Position numbers and translations under genes: made by a program. The notes beneath the pieces are model-generated. The model made no database searches, had not been told where the DNA came from, and saw only the letters and a program-made list of their open reading frames with translations. DNA of 64,000 nt from Rotaria macrura (lineage: Eukaryota > Rotifera > Eurotatoria > Philodinida > Philodinidae), in contig OENT01000209.1 in assembly GCA_900239685.1 (NCBI GenBank), positions 62,001-126,000 on the forward strand. Reading direction: 5' to 3'. This document shows, piece by piece, positions 11,903 to 26,780 of the stretch (the first letter of the stretch is position 1; each line of letters starts with the position of its first letter).

Positions 11903-14900
11903 TTCTAACTATATGAAAGAAGTCTGAACATATTCAACACTATCTATGATAGAAAATGAACATTATAGTATTCATCCAAATTCTAATACGAACATCTCGA
12001 TTGCTTTCATCATTAAGAGGGAACATGCTTCATGCTAAGATCTTTTGTAGGATGTTTTGGATCACAGGTAATAGTTTAAGATATTAGAAAGACTCTAATA
12101 TTCGAACGAATGATTTCAAAGAAAAGAATTTTTTTAGACTAGCATAAGCTCCGTGCTTCTGTTATATTTTCTCACGATTGAATCAACAAAATATCGATTT
12201 CATACATAAAGTACTTCACCAAACAAGCTAATCTATTCTTTAATGAATAATTGTTTTAGAAATAGTTATTACGTACGGTACACTATCCATTGAAAGGGAA
12301 CTTCAATAAATGGGAGTTGTGTGTTTTTCTTCACTTCAAATCAAGAAAAATCTTTAGAAGTTGTAAAGTGATCAAAAATGGACTTGAACATAACTTCTCT
12401 TTTATTCTTTCTATCGAAAAGACGAGCAACAATACTATTAAGAAAAAGTCAATGATGTTTCATAAATAAGAATTGTTGAAATAAAAAGAAATTTTATTAA
12501 TAGGAAATAAATTTGTCAAAAACAAAAAATGACGGTATTAAAGCAATTGTCATCTCGATTTATTAGAACTTGATGAATTTGATTTGAACAATGCATACAT
12601 TGGCAATGTTTGTTAATCTCTAAAAGTCTATATGTACTTATAGTTTCGATAAAATATTTCCGTATGTAAAATTTTCTGATAGATCGGCACAAATGAATTC
12701 AAATGCAATTCAGTCTATTATTTGCATGCTGACTGAGAAAAGTACAAAATAGTTTAATTTATTCCGCCTGCTCAATAAAATTTCGAATCAGATTGCAAAA
12801 TCATTTATGTTGGATAGCCCCATTAAGTATGTGTACCAATTGAATGTTATTCTAGCAGCAAATGACAAGTGTTTAGAAAATGGCATTATGCTTGACATTG
12901 AAAACAGTCATAAAATATTATTGCCAATGACAAGTATTTCTTATACTTTGTGACAAGAATATCATTGAGAATTAGAAATCAATCAATGAAATACAACAAC
13001 AGATGTCATAATTAACTCGTATGCAAGGCTTATTTTCGTGGTTAAGTATAGATCGTTCGAAAAATCATCTCATTGTCACTTAACTATTCAATAAGTTAAG
13101 AAGAATCTATTTCTAAAAAAAGACTCTTTAAAATGTAATCAACCTGAAGCTTGTAGGACTTGTCACTGACTTAAAATGCGTTAAAAATATATAATTAAAC
13201 ATCAATTACATTTGAGATCGGAGCTTATCTATAAGAGACAATTTCCTCTTCTATGTACGTCGCTATAGATCGTAATTAACGACTGAGAAAATCAATTACT
13301 AACATGGCATAATACAATAGCTACATATGCATATATAATATAGTATCAAATAATAATGATTGTGTTGCTAGTAATCAATCAATCTATCTATCGAAGCATT
13401 AAATAATCAAACAAAAATATGGATGCTTACAATTATTAGAGACGTTTACTACATGTTTGTAGCAATGCTTTTTTCATGTCATGAAGATTTTCACTGTCTT
13501 AGACCGCTTAGTGATACAATTTTCTAGAAGAATATGAGATTCATTTACCAGTCGTATGCATTTGTTTCAAGATATTCGTTTATTGTTAGTCTTCTAAAAA
13601 GTATCAACGGTAGGTTCAAAACGAAGAGTTTGGCATTGTTTAGATATTGTTTGCAACCACCAAGTAAAGATTATTTTATTTTAACACTTCGAGTAATTAA
13701 TGTTAATCATGAATCAGCTAATAAAATCATCCATCAAGTATATGGGAATGATTGGAGTGAAGTGAGCACTTGTCTGTAAATCTGAATTGCTGAATAATAT
13801 CTTAGTCCTAATTTAAATCAGTTCGCATCCTTCGTTTACAAAGGTCGCGGCGACCTATGTCTGAAAATCAGGAATATAGACAGGACTCATTTTGGAAAAG
13901 AATCAGGACATTTGAAGTTTTATCAGAGTACTGTTTTTCAGGATGAAAACTGCACACAAGTATGTCAATCAATGATAGCTCATTGAAATTAATAGATGAT
14001 ATTCTTTTGAATACATATTTCGGATTCTGCTTTCTCGTTTTCGTTCGCTATCTCCAATTATGCATTGTTTATGTGTTTTCTTTTCTTCAGGCGCATAACA
14101 TTGAAGAGAGAGAGCATTGCTTGCCATGGGTGTCGTATTTGTTTCGAGCCAAAATCGCACTTCTATCAGGAAAACAGACCTAAAAGTAAATAAGAAAAAT
14201 CTGTGCGCTCACACTTTTAAAAATTTTACATCAATTTTTTCGACACTCAAATTATTTCCCGGAATCATGCATCATTCTTCCACACCTGAGTTTCCTTTCG
14301 GTGTGATATCTCTGATCGTCGCACATATAAAACAACTAAGTTTTAATTAAACGAATAAAAAAGTTTACAAGAAAGCTTAAGTAAATCAACTCGAATGTTA
14401 GCATAAGGAAATGAAACATTTGATGCTGGTATGCACGGTCGGAAACCGTAAGATATAAATATCAACGAAGTAGTGGTGATAATCACTAGTGATAAAATAG
14501 CTGCTTTCAAAAATCAATGAATTCGAAATAATCGAAACTTACACTGATGACAAGAAAAAATATTTTTTAAAATTTGAGTACTATTTTTCTTTTCACAGAA
14601 AATATTCAATCAATATTTGTATAAACGTTCTTAAAAACCGTTGAGTGTAACAAAGTAAAACGTCCAAATGACGTACATGTGACCCTACGAGGATATATCT
14701 TGAGAAGTTAGGATTCCCAGTCAAAAGCAAGAAAATCAGAAAAGTAGTATTGCACCCACACCTGTTCCGTTTAGTATAGACAAAAGTATTGAATACCATA
14801 GAGAAGAATAAAAACAAATTCAGATAGTAAATTTCGCAGCTTAACTCATGATTCAAAATTTGATACATAAACATACACATCAATCCAATTTTAAAATCTT

Positions 14901-15319
14901 TTCATTAGATTATTTCGTTAATCTCAAGCATAGACTTACCACAATATTACATAGTCATAATCGAAAAGAAGTCAACACTATTCGCTGTTTATGCATCAAC
15001 GATGTTTTTCCACTAGACTAAAGGTGAACATCAACGTCGTGTTTTCAATATTTCTGGAAGATTCATGCATCTAACTTGTTTTTTTGCATTATTAATTGCT
15101 TTGAAGCTTTTAGAAAATACTACTCATCTTTACACATTCAAATAGAACATATATTTTAAGAATTTCCAATGATTCTATCATATGTTTTAATTATCTAGAT
15201 AAAAAATTGAATTTAATGTCTATAATATTTTCAAAAACGTTTAAATAAACTACTGTATAATGCCGCCACGATACAAGAACTTGAAGTCGATAAAAAACAA
15301 ATCTTTTCACGAAAAAATG

Positions 15320-15733
15320 TTAATTCGATGGTTTGTCAGAAACAGATTCAGCAATAAGATTTAATAAAGTTTCAATTTTCAGTTTTAATAAATTGTTTTC
15401 TTCTTTGAGTACTTCAAGTTGCTTTTCAATGTCATGTGTATTCCTACTTGACATTGCTTGACCAAGACTTGCAGTAGTAGCTGGTAAAAAAAAAACATTG
15501 TTTCTTATTCATCAATTGAAAAATAAGAATAATCGATTGATCCTACCTACGTTCCAATCACCATTTTCCATATCAAACACTAACTTCTTATTTGCTAATG
15601 TTACATCAAGTGCTTGACATTTAGGACCTAAATCACGGTACAATTCATCAGCTGATAATTTTAATTGACTTCTGGAAACATGTTTTCGTGGTTTTGCTCT
15701 CTTAACTGCGAGGGTACTTTTAAAAAGTGACAT
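15320..15733 (-). CDS. CBY1: Chibby homologue (CBY family coiled-coil protein)
   Basis: Two exons, 15547-15733 and 15320-15480, joined over a 66-nt intron; 115 residues against about 126 in human CBY1. The N-terminal basic segment MSLFKSTLAVKRAKPRKHVS resembles the start of Chibby. The core VTLANKKLVFDMENGDWNV matches the conserved Chibby NLAGQSLKFENGQW segment. The C-terminal KEENNLLKLKIETLLNLIAES matches the Chibby leucine-zipper coiled coil (EENNLLRLKVDILLDMLSES). In vertebrates Chibby binds beta-catenin with 14-3-3 and works at the distal appendages of the ciliary basal body; a ciliary role is likely in a ciliated animal. The protein ends soon after the coiled coil, lacking most of the basic human tail. 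It stands alone, with kilobases of empty DNA on both sides. Confidence 0.88.
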
Positions 15734-18700
15734 CGAATTTCGGGCTGATATCTCACGTTGTTTATCGAATTTAAATAACCTTAAAACAAACTGTTGCTAT
15801 CGTAGTCGAATGTTGCATGATCGGTTGGTCTGATAACGAATTATTCCATTTGTTCATTCGAACGCCAATAAAAATAAGATTTGTTCGAAAGAAACATTTA
15901 TAAGATGAATGAACTTTGATTTCTCTACTACAGCTATGTATGCACAACATATCACGTCACATAAAAATCAACTAAAACAAGGTTTTCGTAGATGATTGAA
16001 TGAAAAGAGATTATTTTCTTGTTGACTTGGATTTCAGAGAATAGATAAAATAAGACTACTGCCATTCATAGAGAGTTACTTATGTATATGTTAATTTCGT
16101 ATTGAATTGTAATTCATTTCAATATTAAAAACGATCTACTTTAATCGGAATTAAATATTAAACTAATTGATTGCAATTGCAGCAGGGTGATGCACTTTCA
16201 TATGGTGAATGTATTTGTTTCTTGAAAAGAATACGATCCAAGGATCAAATAAACGATAAAGACGTACAAGATGAAATACTTTGAGGCATTATCTGTGAGG
16301 GTGCAAGTAAACACTATGAAGTATTGTGAATGAAAACAAATATTTTGATCGGAGTTCAGGCTTGATCAACATTGACATCGCCTATCTAATACTAATCATT
16401 AGAAAATGAACAAAACTCCATTTCTCTGGGTTCAAATTCGATCTATAATTCCTATATTTTAGAAAAATCCTGTAGTTTGTACTATTTTTTGATTGTTTTT
16501 CCCTACTTGACCTATTTAATATGAAAGAAAAAAAGAAAAAAGCGGAAAAAAAGTCAAAATTGCATTCGTAATCTTTATTCTTCACAGAAAGTGATTCAAT
16601 ATGCTCAGTGATATTTCTACTTACTTTCTTCGAGCCCTCTACCAGACCACCTATGTTAAATACAATTATCAATTTTCTTTCTTCTACCGACCAGATTCAG
16701 CGAAAAGTAACTGATTATTTTAAGTAACAAATATTCATACTAAGACAATGTTAAGTATCAATGTTTGAATGCCTTTCAAAATATTTTATTGCTCGATCTT
16801 ATACGTATGTGTACGGATATCCATTTATACATTGATGATACATAAAAAAAAATAGGCCTATACGTTAGTTTCCACATTAGCCTGAAAAAAGATTACTTTC
16901 TTAAATTGTTATTCTCAACTACATTTTTGTAGATTATATGAAGAAAAAAAATAACTAAAAACTATCGTCTTTTATTTTAGAATTAAAATGCCGAAAACGG
17001 ACGGGAGCACATAAAACGTAAAATTCGTCCATTGATAGTTTTCCTCATAAAGTCTTTTTTCAAATTTTTATATCAGTGGGAAAAGCATGTCGAAGGAAAC
17101 ATTTCGATACGAAATCTATGAGGTTTTGATCGAATTTCGAAGTTTAATAGCTACAAACAACATAACTCATTTTTAGTCATGAGTTGAATCATTGATCCTG
17201 GTGCAGTGGATTCAATGCCATAATAAATTTACAAGACTAAATGATATTTTAATTATGAACTTAATAGCTCTTGAATAGGGTTTCAATTCTAAAGAGAAAT
17301 AATTGATTATCTAGTTCCATGAGATAAAGATCCAATGCATTAAGATGTACTCTTAGTATATTTCTCATATATGTCATTTGTCCTCATCCTTCGACAAACA
17401 TTTTTATTAAACTTTTGATGGCATATGAACCGAATCTTTGTAGTGACAGAAAACAATTACGTAAACATCTTTCAAAAAGTAGCTTAGTATACATGGCCAT
17501 TCAATTCAGAAATGTCTCAAACGGAAAAGTCATGAAAATTGGATTTTTGATTAGAAGTAATTCATTCAAAATAATCCTATAGAGTTGTCATTATCCCTAT
17601 ATTTCAACAAAGATTGATCATATGTGAATTCCTATTTTCTTAAGAAAATCGCAATCCGAGGCCAGTAATATTTGTTTATCATATCTTAAGGCTCAACTTT
17701 AACAAGCAAATATGTGACTTCATATATTTTCTATAATATATTCTTTATTTTATCAAGCACATGCTTAGCTATGATGTTGAAATGCTTTGTAGAAAAGAGA
17801 CATTGTTTATGAGACGAGATAGATTCATGTTTGTTAAACAAGCAAATTTTGCCAATTGATGAAAATTAATCGACGAAGCGTAACTCAAACGTTGATAGTA
17901 ATTGTCATGAAAATAGGTCCACGAAAGAGGCGCACGGATCGAGATCTCGAAATTTCGAGAGAAATAGACTCATGTAATCGCATCAGCACTCTTATTCTCT
18001 TGTCATACTATCACTCTCATCATCAGGCAGAGACCGTGTGCAACTTGCACGTGCATATCTTTCGGGCTGCTCGTAGAAATAGGCTGATAGTCTATTGTAA
18101 TATTGTTTTTACCTTTAACTTCTAACTTGTAATTGAAAATACAATTTTCTTTCATCAATATTTACTTTATCTTCAACCAGAATAGATTTTTTTGATAAAA
18201 ATCAAACCAAAAAAGAATTCCCAAATCTTTAAATCTCTTCCATGAAAATCTATCACTCAACTATTCAAACTATGACAAATTTTCTCAGATTATTTCATGT
18301 GTAAGAATGTTTTAACCAGCATATTAATTTGATTTTTCACGACGGTAGATATTTAAAATTTAAAACGATGAACTTGTTGTTATAAATTGCTCGGAAAATA
18401 TTTTTAATAATTTAAAACTATAGGTATCAGCAACCAAGTCCTTCGATGAAATCAATAGGAGATTAATTTTTAAATGACAACTGCATTAGTAGTCTAGTGA
18501 GTAGATACTGTTGAAAAATGAATATAGAATTGAATTCTAACGTCATGTGTCAAATTTTTTCATATGTGACATGTCTGCATAACGGTAACAATGAACAATA
18601 GCACAGAAGTAGCAATTCAATCAGCTTCTCTTTTTTATCTCATAAAATTGAATAGGTCAACACGAAAACACTACGTCAGAATGTATTTTGATTTATTTTC

Positions 18701-18745
18701 CATCAATGTTCAAAAACAAAATAAAATGGGCATAAGCGTTTCAAT

Positions 18746-18893
18746 CGGAAGTGACGACAAACAACAATACATTGTTTTTTCAAGAATTCTTTCCGATTAT
18801 TTTTATTCACGTCAATCGGAAACGATCGAAATTTTTCCGATCGGTAATACAACTTTGTTGTTATATAGTCATGTAATGTTTTTCGTCACTTCC
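18746..18893. repeat. Imperfect inverted repeat about 115 bp apart
   Basis: GGAAGTGACGACAAAC at about 18748-18763 pairs with GTTTTTCGTCACTTCC at about 18878-18893 with a single mismatch. The spacer holds AATCGGAA-like repeats. The arrangement fits a small foldback or MITE-type element. There are no clear target-site duplications, and the family is unknown. Confidence 0.4.
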
Positions 18894-19791
18894 ATTTGGC
18901 ATATTTACACCAGTCATGTTTGTTTTTAGATGATTCATGAAAAATAAATTAACATGCATCCATACATGGTACTCTTTTTGTCAGTCTATTCAACCATTTG
19001 AGACACTGAAGAGATAAGTTGATTTTAAGAAAGTATCAATCAGATTTATGAATTGAAATTTGTCTTTTTGAATACAATCGTAATCATGTATTCATGTCAA
19101 AATATACCTATGATAGGATTAGATTATTTGTCGAGTAACGGAATCCTATCTAGTTAAATCTGTTGTTTTTCTTTTGGCATTGCCTAAGCAATGATTCGTA
19201 CAATTCTTACAGACACACATTACTGAGATCCATAAGTTTTGCGTTTTTTCCTAAATTATTCGATCGACGCACAAGATTCGTGATTCGATGGTGTATTGAA
19301 CGAGATTGTTTTTCTTTCATAAATTTGATAAATGATTGAATTTAAACACTCGTGACAAATATTTACGTGAAACTGTAATTCAGTACCAAGAAATATCCGA
19401 CTAGAAAAACATTTTTTCTCGGTCAATCGAATTCTTCTTTGAAAACAATGTAACGATTAATGACCTTTGTTCAAGTCTGATTGTTATTCGTGGATAATGT
19501 TTTGTATCGCTAAGCAATATATATCTTTTCGTCTCGTCTTTCTTTCTGCACGATCGTATCGTTTTGAAATGCATTACTATTTTGTTTTTCTTCGTCTATG
19601 AGCGACAATGAAGAAAAAAAATCCCAAAATCACTCGTTAGATAATAGAATCTTAATTGAAGTTTATAATTTGAAAAAAAATATTAGATATTTATTTTTTT
19701 TCTGTTGAGAAAAAAGTTTTCGTTTGTACATGACCTCTCTACTGATGCAAACTAGTTGGTCTACATTTTAACAGAGAAACATCTTACTAAT

Positions 19792-19802
19792 CCGCCATCT
19801 TG
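19792..19802 (+). promoter_or_regulatory. YY1-type motif upstream of eIF4A
   Basis: CCGCCATCTTG lies about 140 bp before the eIF4A start codon. In animals this motif sits at or just after transcription starts of many translation-machinery genes. The exact core and its location support a promoter-proximal role, but one 11-base match is weak evidence. Confidence 0.3.
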
Positions 19803-19939
19803 CTCAGACGCTTGCCTGACCCTCGAAAAGTGTATTTCCGTACATTCATTTTTCATGATTGTTGTTTTCGACAAATATCGATTAATTTCTTTTTTTTGTC
19901 TATTTACTTTACTTTAGATTATGTCACCAATCAAACAAA

Positions 19940-22304
<2,365 letters not shown>

Positions 22305-22472
22305 AAGATAGACACCTGTTCTTGTCCTTTCATCAAAAATCATCAGCATCAAACGAAAAAATTCTTTTACCATCTTCTATTTATTCTGATGATAACAAAT
22401 AAACTTAAAATTAACATCATGTTTTTTCTTTTGTTTGCCTTTGTTCATTGAAACCTATATTGGGTACCAACA

Positions 22473-22527
22473 AACACATACACACACACACACAGATATA
22501 TATATATATATACATGTGTGTGTATTT
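22473..22527. repeat. CA/TA/TG compound microsatellite
   Basis: A run of CA repeats passes into TA repeats and then TG repeats, so the CA and TG arms can pair around the TA core. It lies about 170 bp past the eIF4A stop codon, probably beyond the poly(A) site. Confidence 0.8.
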
Positions 22528-24923
22528 AAAACCATGAGACATAAAACTATGTTTCTTTTCGTTTTTTTTGCTGTCTTGTTATTTTCGTCTTTCTATGTTT
22601 GTTGTTACGTTATGTTTGTCAAACGGAAAAAAAGTTTATTTCATATCGTAGATACTACTAAGAAGACTAAGCCGATTGACAAAATCGAGTGTGCGTGTGT
22701 GTGTGCTTTGAACTTCGTTCATTTTGTTATTCAACTTATTCTTTCACTTTTCGCTTTCTTACACTTAACAAAATCATCTTTTCATCGTTCCTATTAACAA
22801 CACATACATTCAAAACGATTTCTTTTCTGCTCTTCCTTATCTTATTTCTTTTGTTTAGGAAAAATATTTGATTTTCTTCGTTCTATTTCTTCATTCAGTT
22901 AAACCAAAAAAAAAAAGAATATACCATAAGGCGATAGATAATACAAGAAGTCATGTTTAGTAAATTTAGACTTCATTTCTGCAATTCACAGAACTATTGA
23001 TAGTCGGCTGTTCGATTGACTTAAGATTCTAAAATATTCTTAGAAAAGTTATTATTTTATATCTTCAATTGAAGACAATGCTAGTTCATGTAGATTATCA
23101 AGTATAGAAGTAAGACTTGTCAATTAACAGATGAATCTTCATTTCTATGCATTTATTTTCTATCTATAATATTCATTGCTAAATGAGTTTGGCACAAATA
23201 TTGCAGAAGTTTGATTTACGAGTCGTAGTCTTAAAAAGTCCTTTTTTCTTCTTATTGATGATTAGAATCAAGGCTTTCGTAAGTAAATGTATGTGCTCGG
23301 AATATACTGCAAGTATTGATGATAATTTCGACATTTCGTTCAGACAGTTCTATGAAAGTATCGCTTGATGTTGCACGAACTAGGCTTGAAATTCTTTTTT
23401 TCAATGTTTCATGGTTCTTCAATCTTATATTGCATACAATAATGATAGTCAACCAATCTTGTATCTGTCATGGACTAGGTTTTATTTTCAGTGATTAGAC
23501 TCGAATTCATCTCATGGTAGTCAAACGTTGGTCAAAGTGCTATGTTTTTAAGCTTGATTATTGATGACGAGAAGGATTAACATTCTTCCTCCTAAAAACA
23601 ATGATAATATATTTGATATTGAGTGCACGCAGTATTGTGTGCGCGTGACAACATTCATACTGTATGGTTTTGCTCCTAGGATCATGATTGAGTTCATCGA
23701 AAAGCACTTCATATCTCATCTATGTGAACAAAATACTTGTTTTGTTTGAGCCTTATCATTTTTTGTTATTCATTAACGAAGCCAGAGAATGAACTATATG
23801 TATGTAGTCATGAAACGCGAAGTTAACGACGAATTTCTTTATTCAGATAAATCATTGAAAATAGACTTAAGGAATTTCAATAGAATATATTTGGTTAGAA
23901 ATCTATTCAATCATGATGACTTGATAAAAATGCTGTGTCGTATGAATATCGAAGCTAAAATATGTAACACTCAGTTCAGTATTACTTTAGTAAAAATCAG
24001 AGATCTACATAAAGTACCAATGCAAAAAGCCACTGATGCCTGCCAATAAAAAATGATTATTAATTCTAATACTGATTGAAATCTCTATGAAAATAATGTT
24101 CATAATGCCACATCTACCTTATCTGTCAATTATTTGAGAATATATTTTTCATCGTAGTATACTTCAACGTTATTCATTATTGTGTCAGTTTTTATTGACA
24201 TTTTCTTTGTTTTTTCGCAAAGAAAATAACTAAGTACTCATATGCGTCTATTTTGTGTATCATATAATATTTTCATTGATCACAATGAGTACGATATTCC
24301 ATGTATTTTCTATAGGGCATTGTGACAACAATGAGTCAAAAGAAAACAATATGATTCAGATACGTGTATTGTCTACGAGTCTCTCATTCAAAGGGTGAAA
24401 TGAGTGGCATTCATACTCAGAATTATAGCTGGCATATTTACGGAATAAGTACTCATTGGACTGAAGCTACGATCGGAAGTATGGTATCTGATTTTTTGCA
24501 TCCTTGTTTCTATTGTATACAATCTTCATGCTATGCTTTTGATTACTTATGAATTTATAATTGTAAAATGTGAGGATTGATTGCGTGTCTGTCAAGATTT
24601 ACATTGATAAATTTTCATATTATCATGGATAACAACATATTCGTTTTAAATTTGTACTAGCTCCTTATATAATGAGAGCAACTACCTTGCTTGATTTCAT
24701 TAAAGAAAGCTTTATTTTTATATTCTTTCTTTTGAAAATGGTTAAGAACAGTAGTCCATCTTTTTTTGTACAGAGAAAACATCAAAAAAACACATTTTCC
24801 ACATGAAAATTGTCTCGTCAGATCATAGTAACACTTTTTCATTTTTCCGAAGAGCTGTGCTCAAGTCTTTCTTATTCCTTTCATTCTTCACTCGTAAAAT
24901 TCATAACCTTGGAAATATATTCA

Positions 24924-26780
24924 TGGCATGGCTACTGATAACATCTATTTAGCAGATAATGAAATCATTCTTCACAGACGCTTTACTGATGTTAAATGTG
25001 AAACGAATGAGTTTCTTCTACCGAACGATGGCTATTAAAGATTTGATTTACTTCCATTGTAAGAAACAATGAAGTCAGTACATTAGAATGCATCAATCCA
25101 AACATTTAGCAACAAATCTTTATTTCCAGGAGGCGTCGTAAGAATCCAAGAGATGATTTAAGACAAAATGAATCAGCTTCGATTCAACATTATACAGCAG
25201 AATCGACATATCACGAACAAACCTGATATTATAACTTAAACAAAACTCTACGTAGCGAGAGAGATTAACGACATTTAATCGCATACTTTCATTAATTGAA
25301 ATTACTTTTAACTACATTGTGAGAACTATCATTGCTCAGCGCAAGATTTTGCCGAGGAAAGCACGATGATCTATCGATAGACATTCGAACAGGTCACTGT
25401 TTAGTCAGGTGGTGATTCAGGAGCGACACTCTTCATTTCATTGTACTTGAATCTGATCAGTGTCTCAGCAAGGAATGAATAAGAGCATTGTATAGTATCG
25501 AATGTTGCAATGGAAAGGTTATTAAAAAAACATCCTTCACATTGTTAACAGGTATGAACCTTTTGAGAATGGTAAAATTTATCCAGCACGTATGATTCAC
25601 TTTTACTGAGCTGAGAGAGATTACTAATAGTCCATTTATTGTACTAAAGCCACCGTTCATCGGCACGAACATTGAATACAACACACTTACCTTTGATAGA
25701 TCGACACGTGTTGTTGAAAATGAACTTCCTATACAAATTGTATCGGGGATTAAAATAAATTCGTCGAATAAAGACTTATGATTGACTGACAATCACAACT
25801 CGTATGAAGGAGCGAAAGTGAACTGTAAAATGTTGATTATAAATCGTACATTGAACTCCTTGTATTAGTATCTGGCAACTAGATAACAAACATTGATGCT
25901 CAGGCATCAACCAATGATCTCAAACAGAAGTCAATCGTATAGTATCGTTTTATTAGTAAAAATAATTTTACTGAACATGGCTCAGGTGCAAAGATTCTTA
26001 TGATTACAAAGAATTCATCATTAATAATACATTTCAAAAGTAAAATTAGCACACTAGACTGTTGATCACATGCTTCCAGAATTGAAACAGTACCATATAA
26101 AGTAGATAATGTTTATCTATCAGCCAATATTCATCCTTAATGAGTAAGATACAATGCGGCATCATACATATGCATATATATCTATAGTTTTATACACAGA
26201 ATACGATTTTAGATTAATTTCGCTCACTCACATGTTTTCATTGTTGAACTGTCATTCGATTAGAAATAGTTTCCTACTAACTAGATTATCGAGCACTCAT
26301 AATTTAACTTGAATCAAAGCAATGATTGATACATCACACCTTAGCTTAATAGTATCATGAGACGAGTATCACTATGTATCTATGTGAAAATTGCTGGGTG
26401 TGTATTGAGTCCATATTGCATTTAGCTATACTTCTTCGAGTGAAGAACGACCTTGTACAGACATCAGTATCTTTTGATCTGGAAATGTTTGTCAAGTAAT
26501 AGAATCAAAAATTGACTCGAACACGCCAAGCAATTTCTTTAATTCCAAAATTTTAATCTTTGAAAGAATCACCATCAAAGAATGTTAGAAATATTTCTCT
26601 TACACAAAAACAATATCTAGTGATTATTCTCAAGTTAGTATCTTGAATGATTACTTAAGACAGCTAGTCTTACTATGTGGAGATGAATCAATTCTATTTT
26701 CGTGCTCTTATATTGGGTATGGATGCAGATAGACACGTGTATCTGCGAAGAGGGTTATGAGTGCGGATGAGAAGCGTGTG
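24924..26780 (+). pseudogene. Possible decayed host gene (tentative)
   Basis: Several plus-strand stretches look more protein-like than chance. At about 25129 a TTTATTTCCAG acceptor precedes RRRKNPRDDLRQNESAS, like the cytoplasmic tail of a membrane protein, open to about 25223. At about 25630-25770 a frame reads GPFIVLKPPFIGTNIEYNTL and goes on to KDL. At about 26715-26770 comes DTCICEEGYECG followed by a stop, a Cys spacing like an EGF-type domain. The frames are interrupted by stops and are not joined by evident splice sites. I do not recognise a parent gene, and the pieces may be unrelated. Confidence 0.2.

Larger units (their letters stand above)
9452..15319. other. Gene-poor interval between KIDINS220 and Chibby
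   Basis: About 5.9 kb with no recognisable protein. Open frames here (for example 13534-13779 plus and 14593-14883 minus) are under 100 codons, lack recognisable motifs and have composition typical of AT-rich noncoding DNA. It does hold a GC-rich double hairpin (9950-10002), a hAT-like GC-rich inverted repeat (about 11810-11900) and a small perfect hairpin GGTCGCGGCGACC near 13845. The 5' control region of KIDINS220 should lie just above 9451, but I see no clear core promoter motif. Confidence 0.6.
15734..19939. other. Gene-poor interval upstream of eIF4A
   Basis: About 4.2 kb with no recognisable gene. The open frame at 18591-18929 overlaps an imperfect inverted repeat and looks like no known protein. 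A slightly GC-richer patch at about 17910-18070 includes the palindrome CTCGAAATTTCGAG but no coding signal I trust. The last few hundred bases should contain the eIF4A promoter. Confidence 0.55.

Noticed and set aside
13534-13779. 81-codon plus-strand open frame as a gene
   Set aside because: No recognisable domain, no splice context and no neighbouring coding exon; length is common by chance here.
11161-14408. Shared 17-mer TCGAATGTTAGCATAAG as a dispersed repeat
   Set aside because: The flanks do not align, and one shared 17-mer is close to chance in AT-rich DNA of this length.
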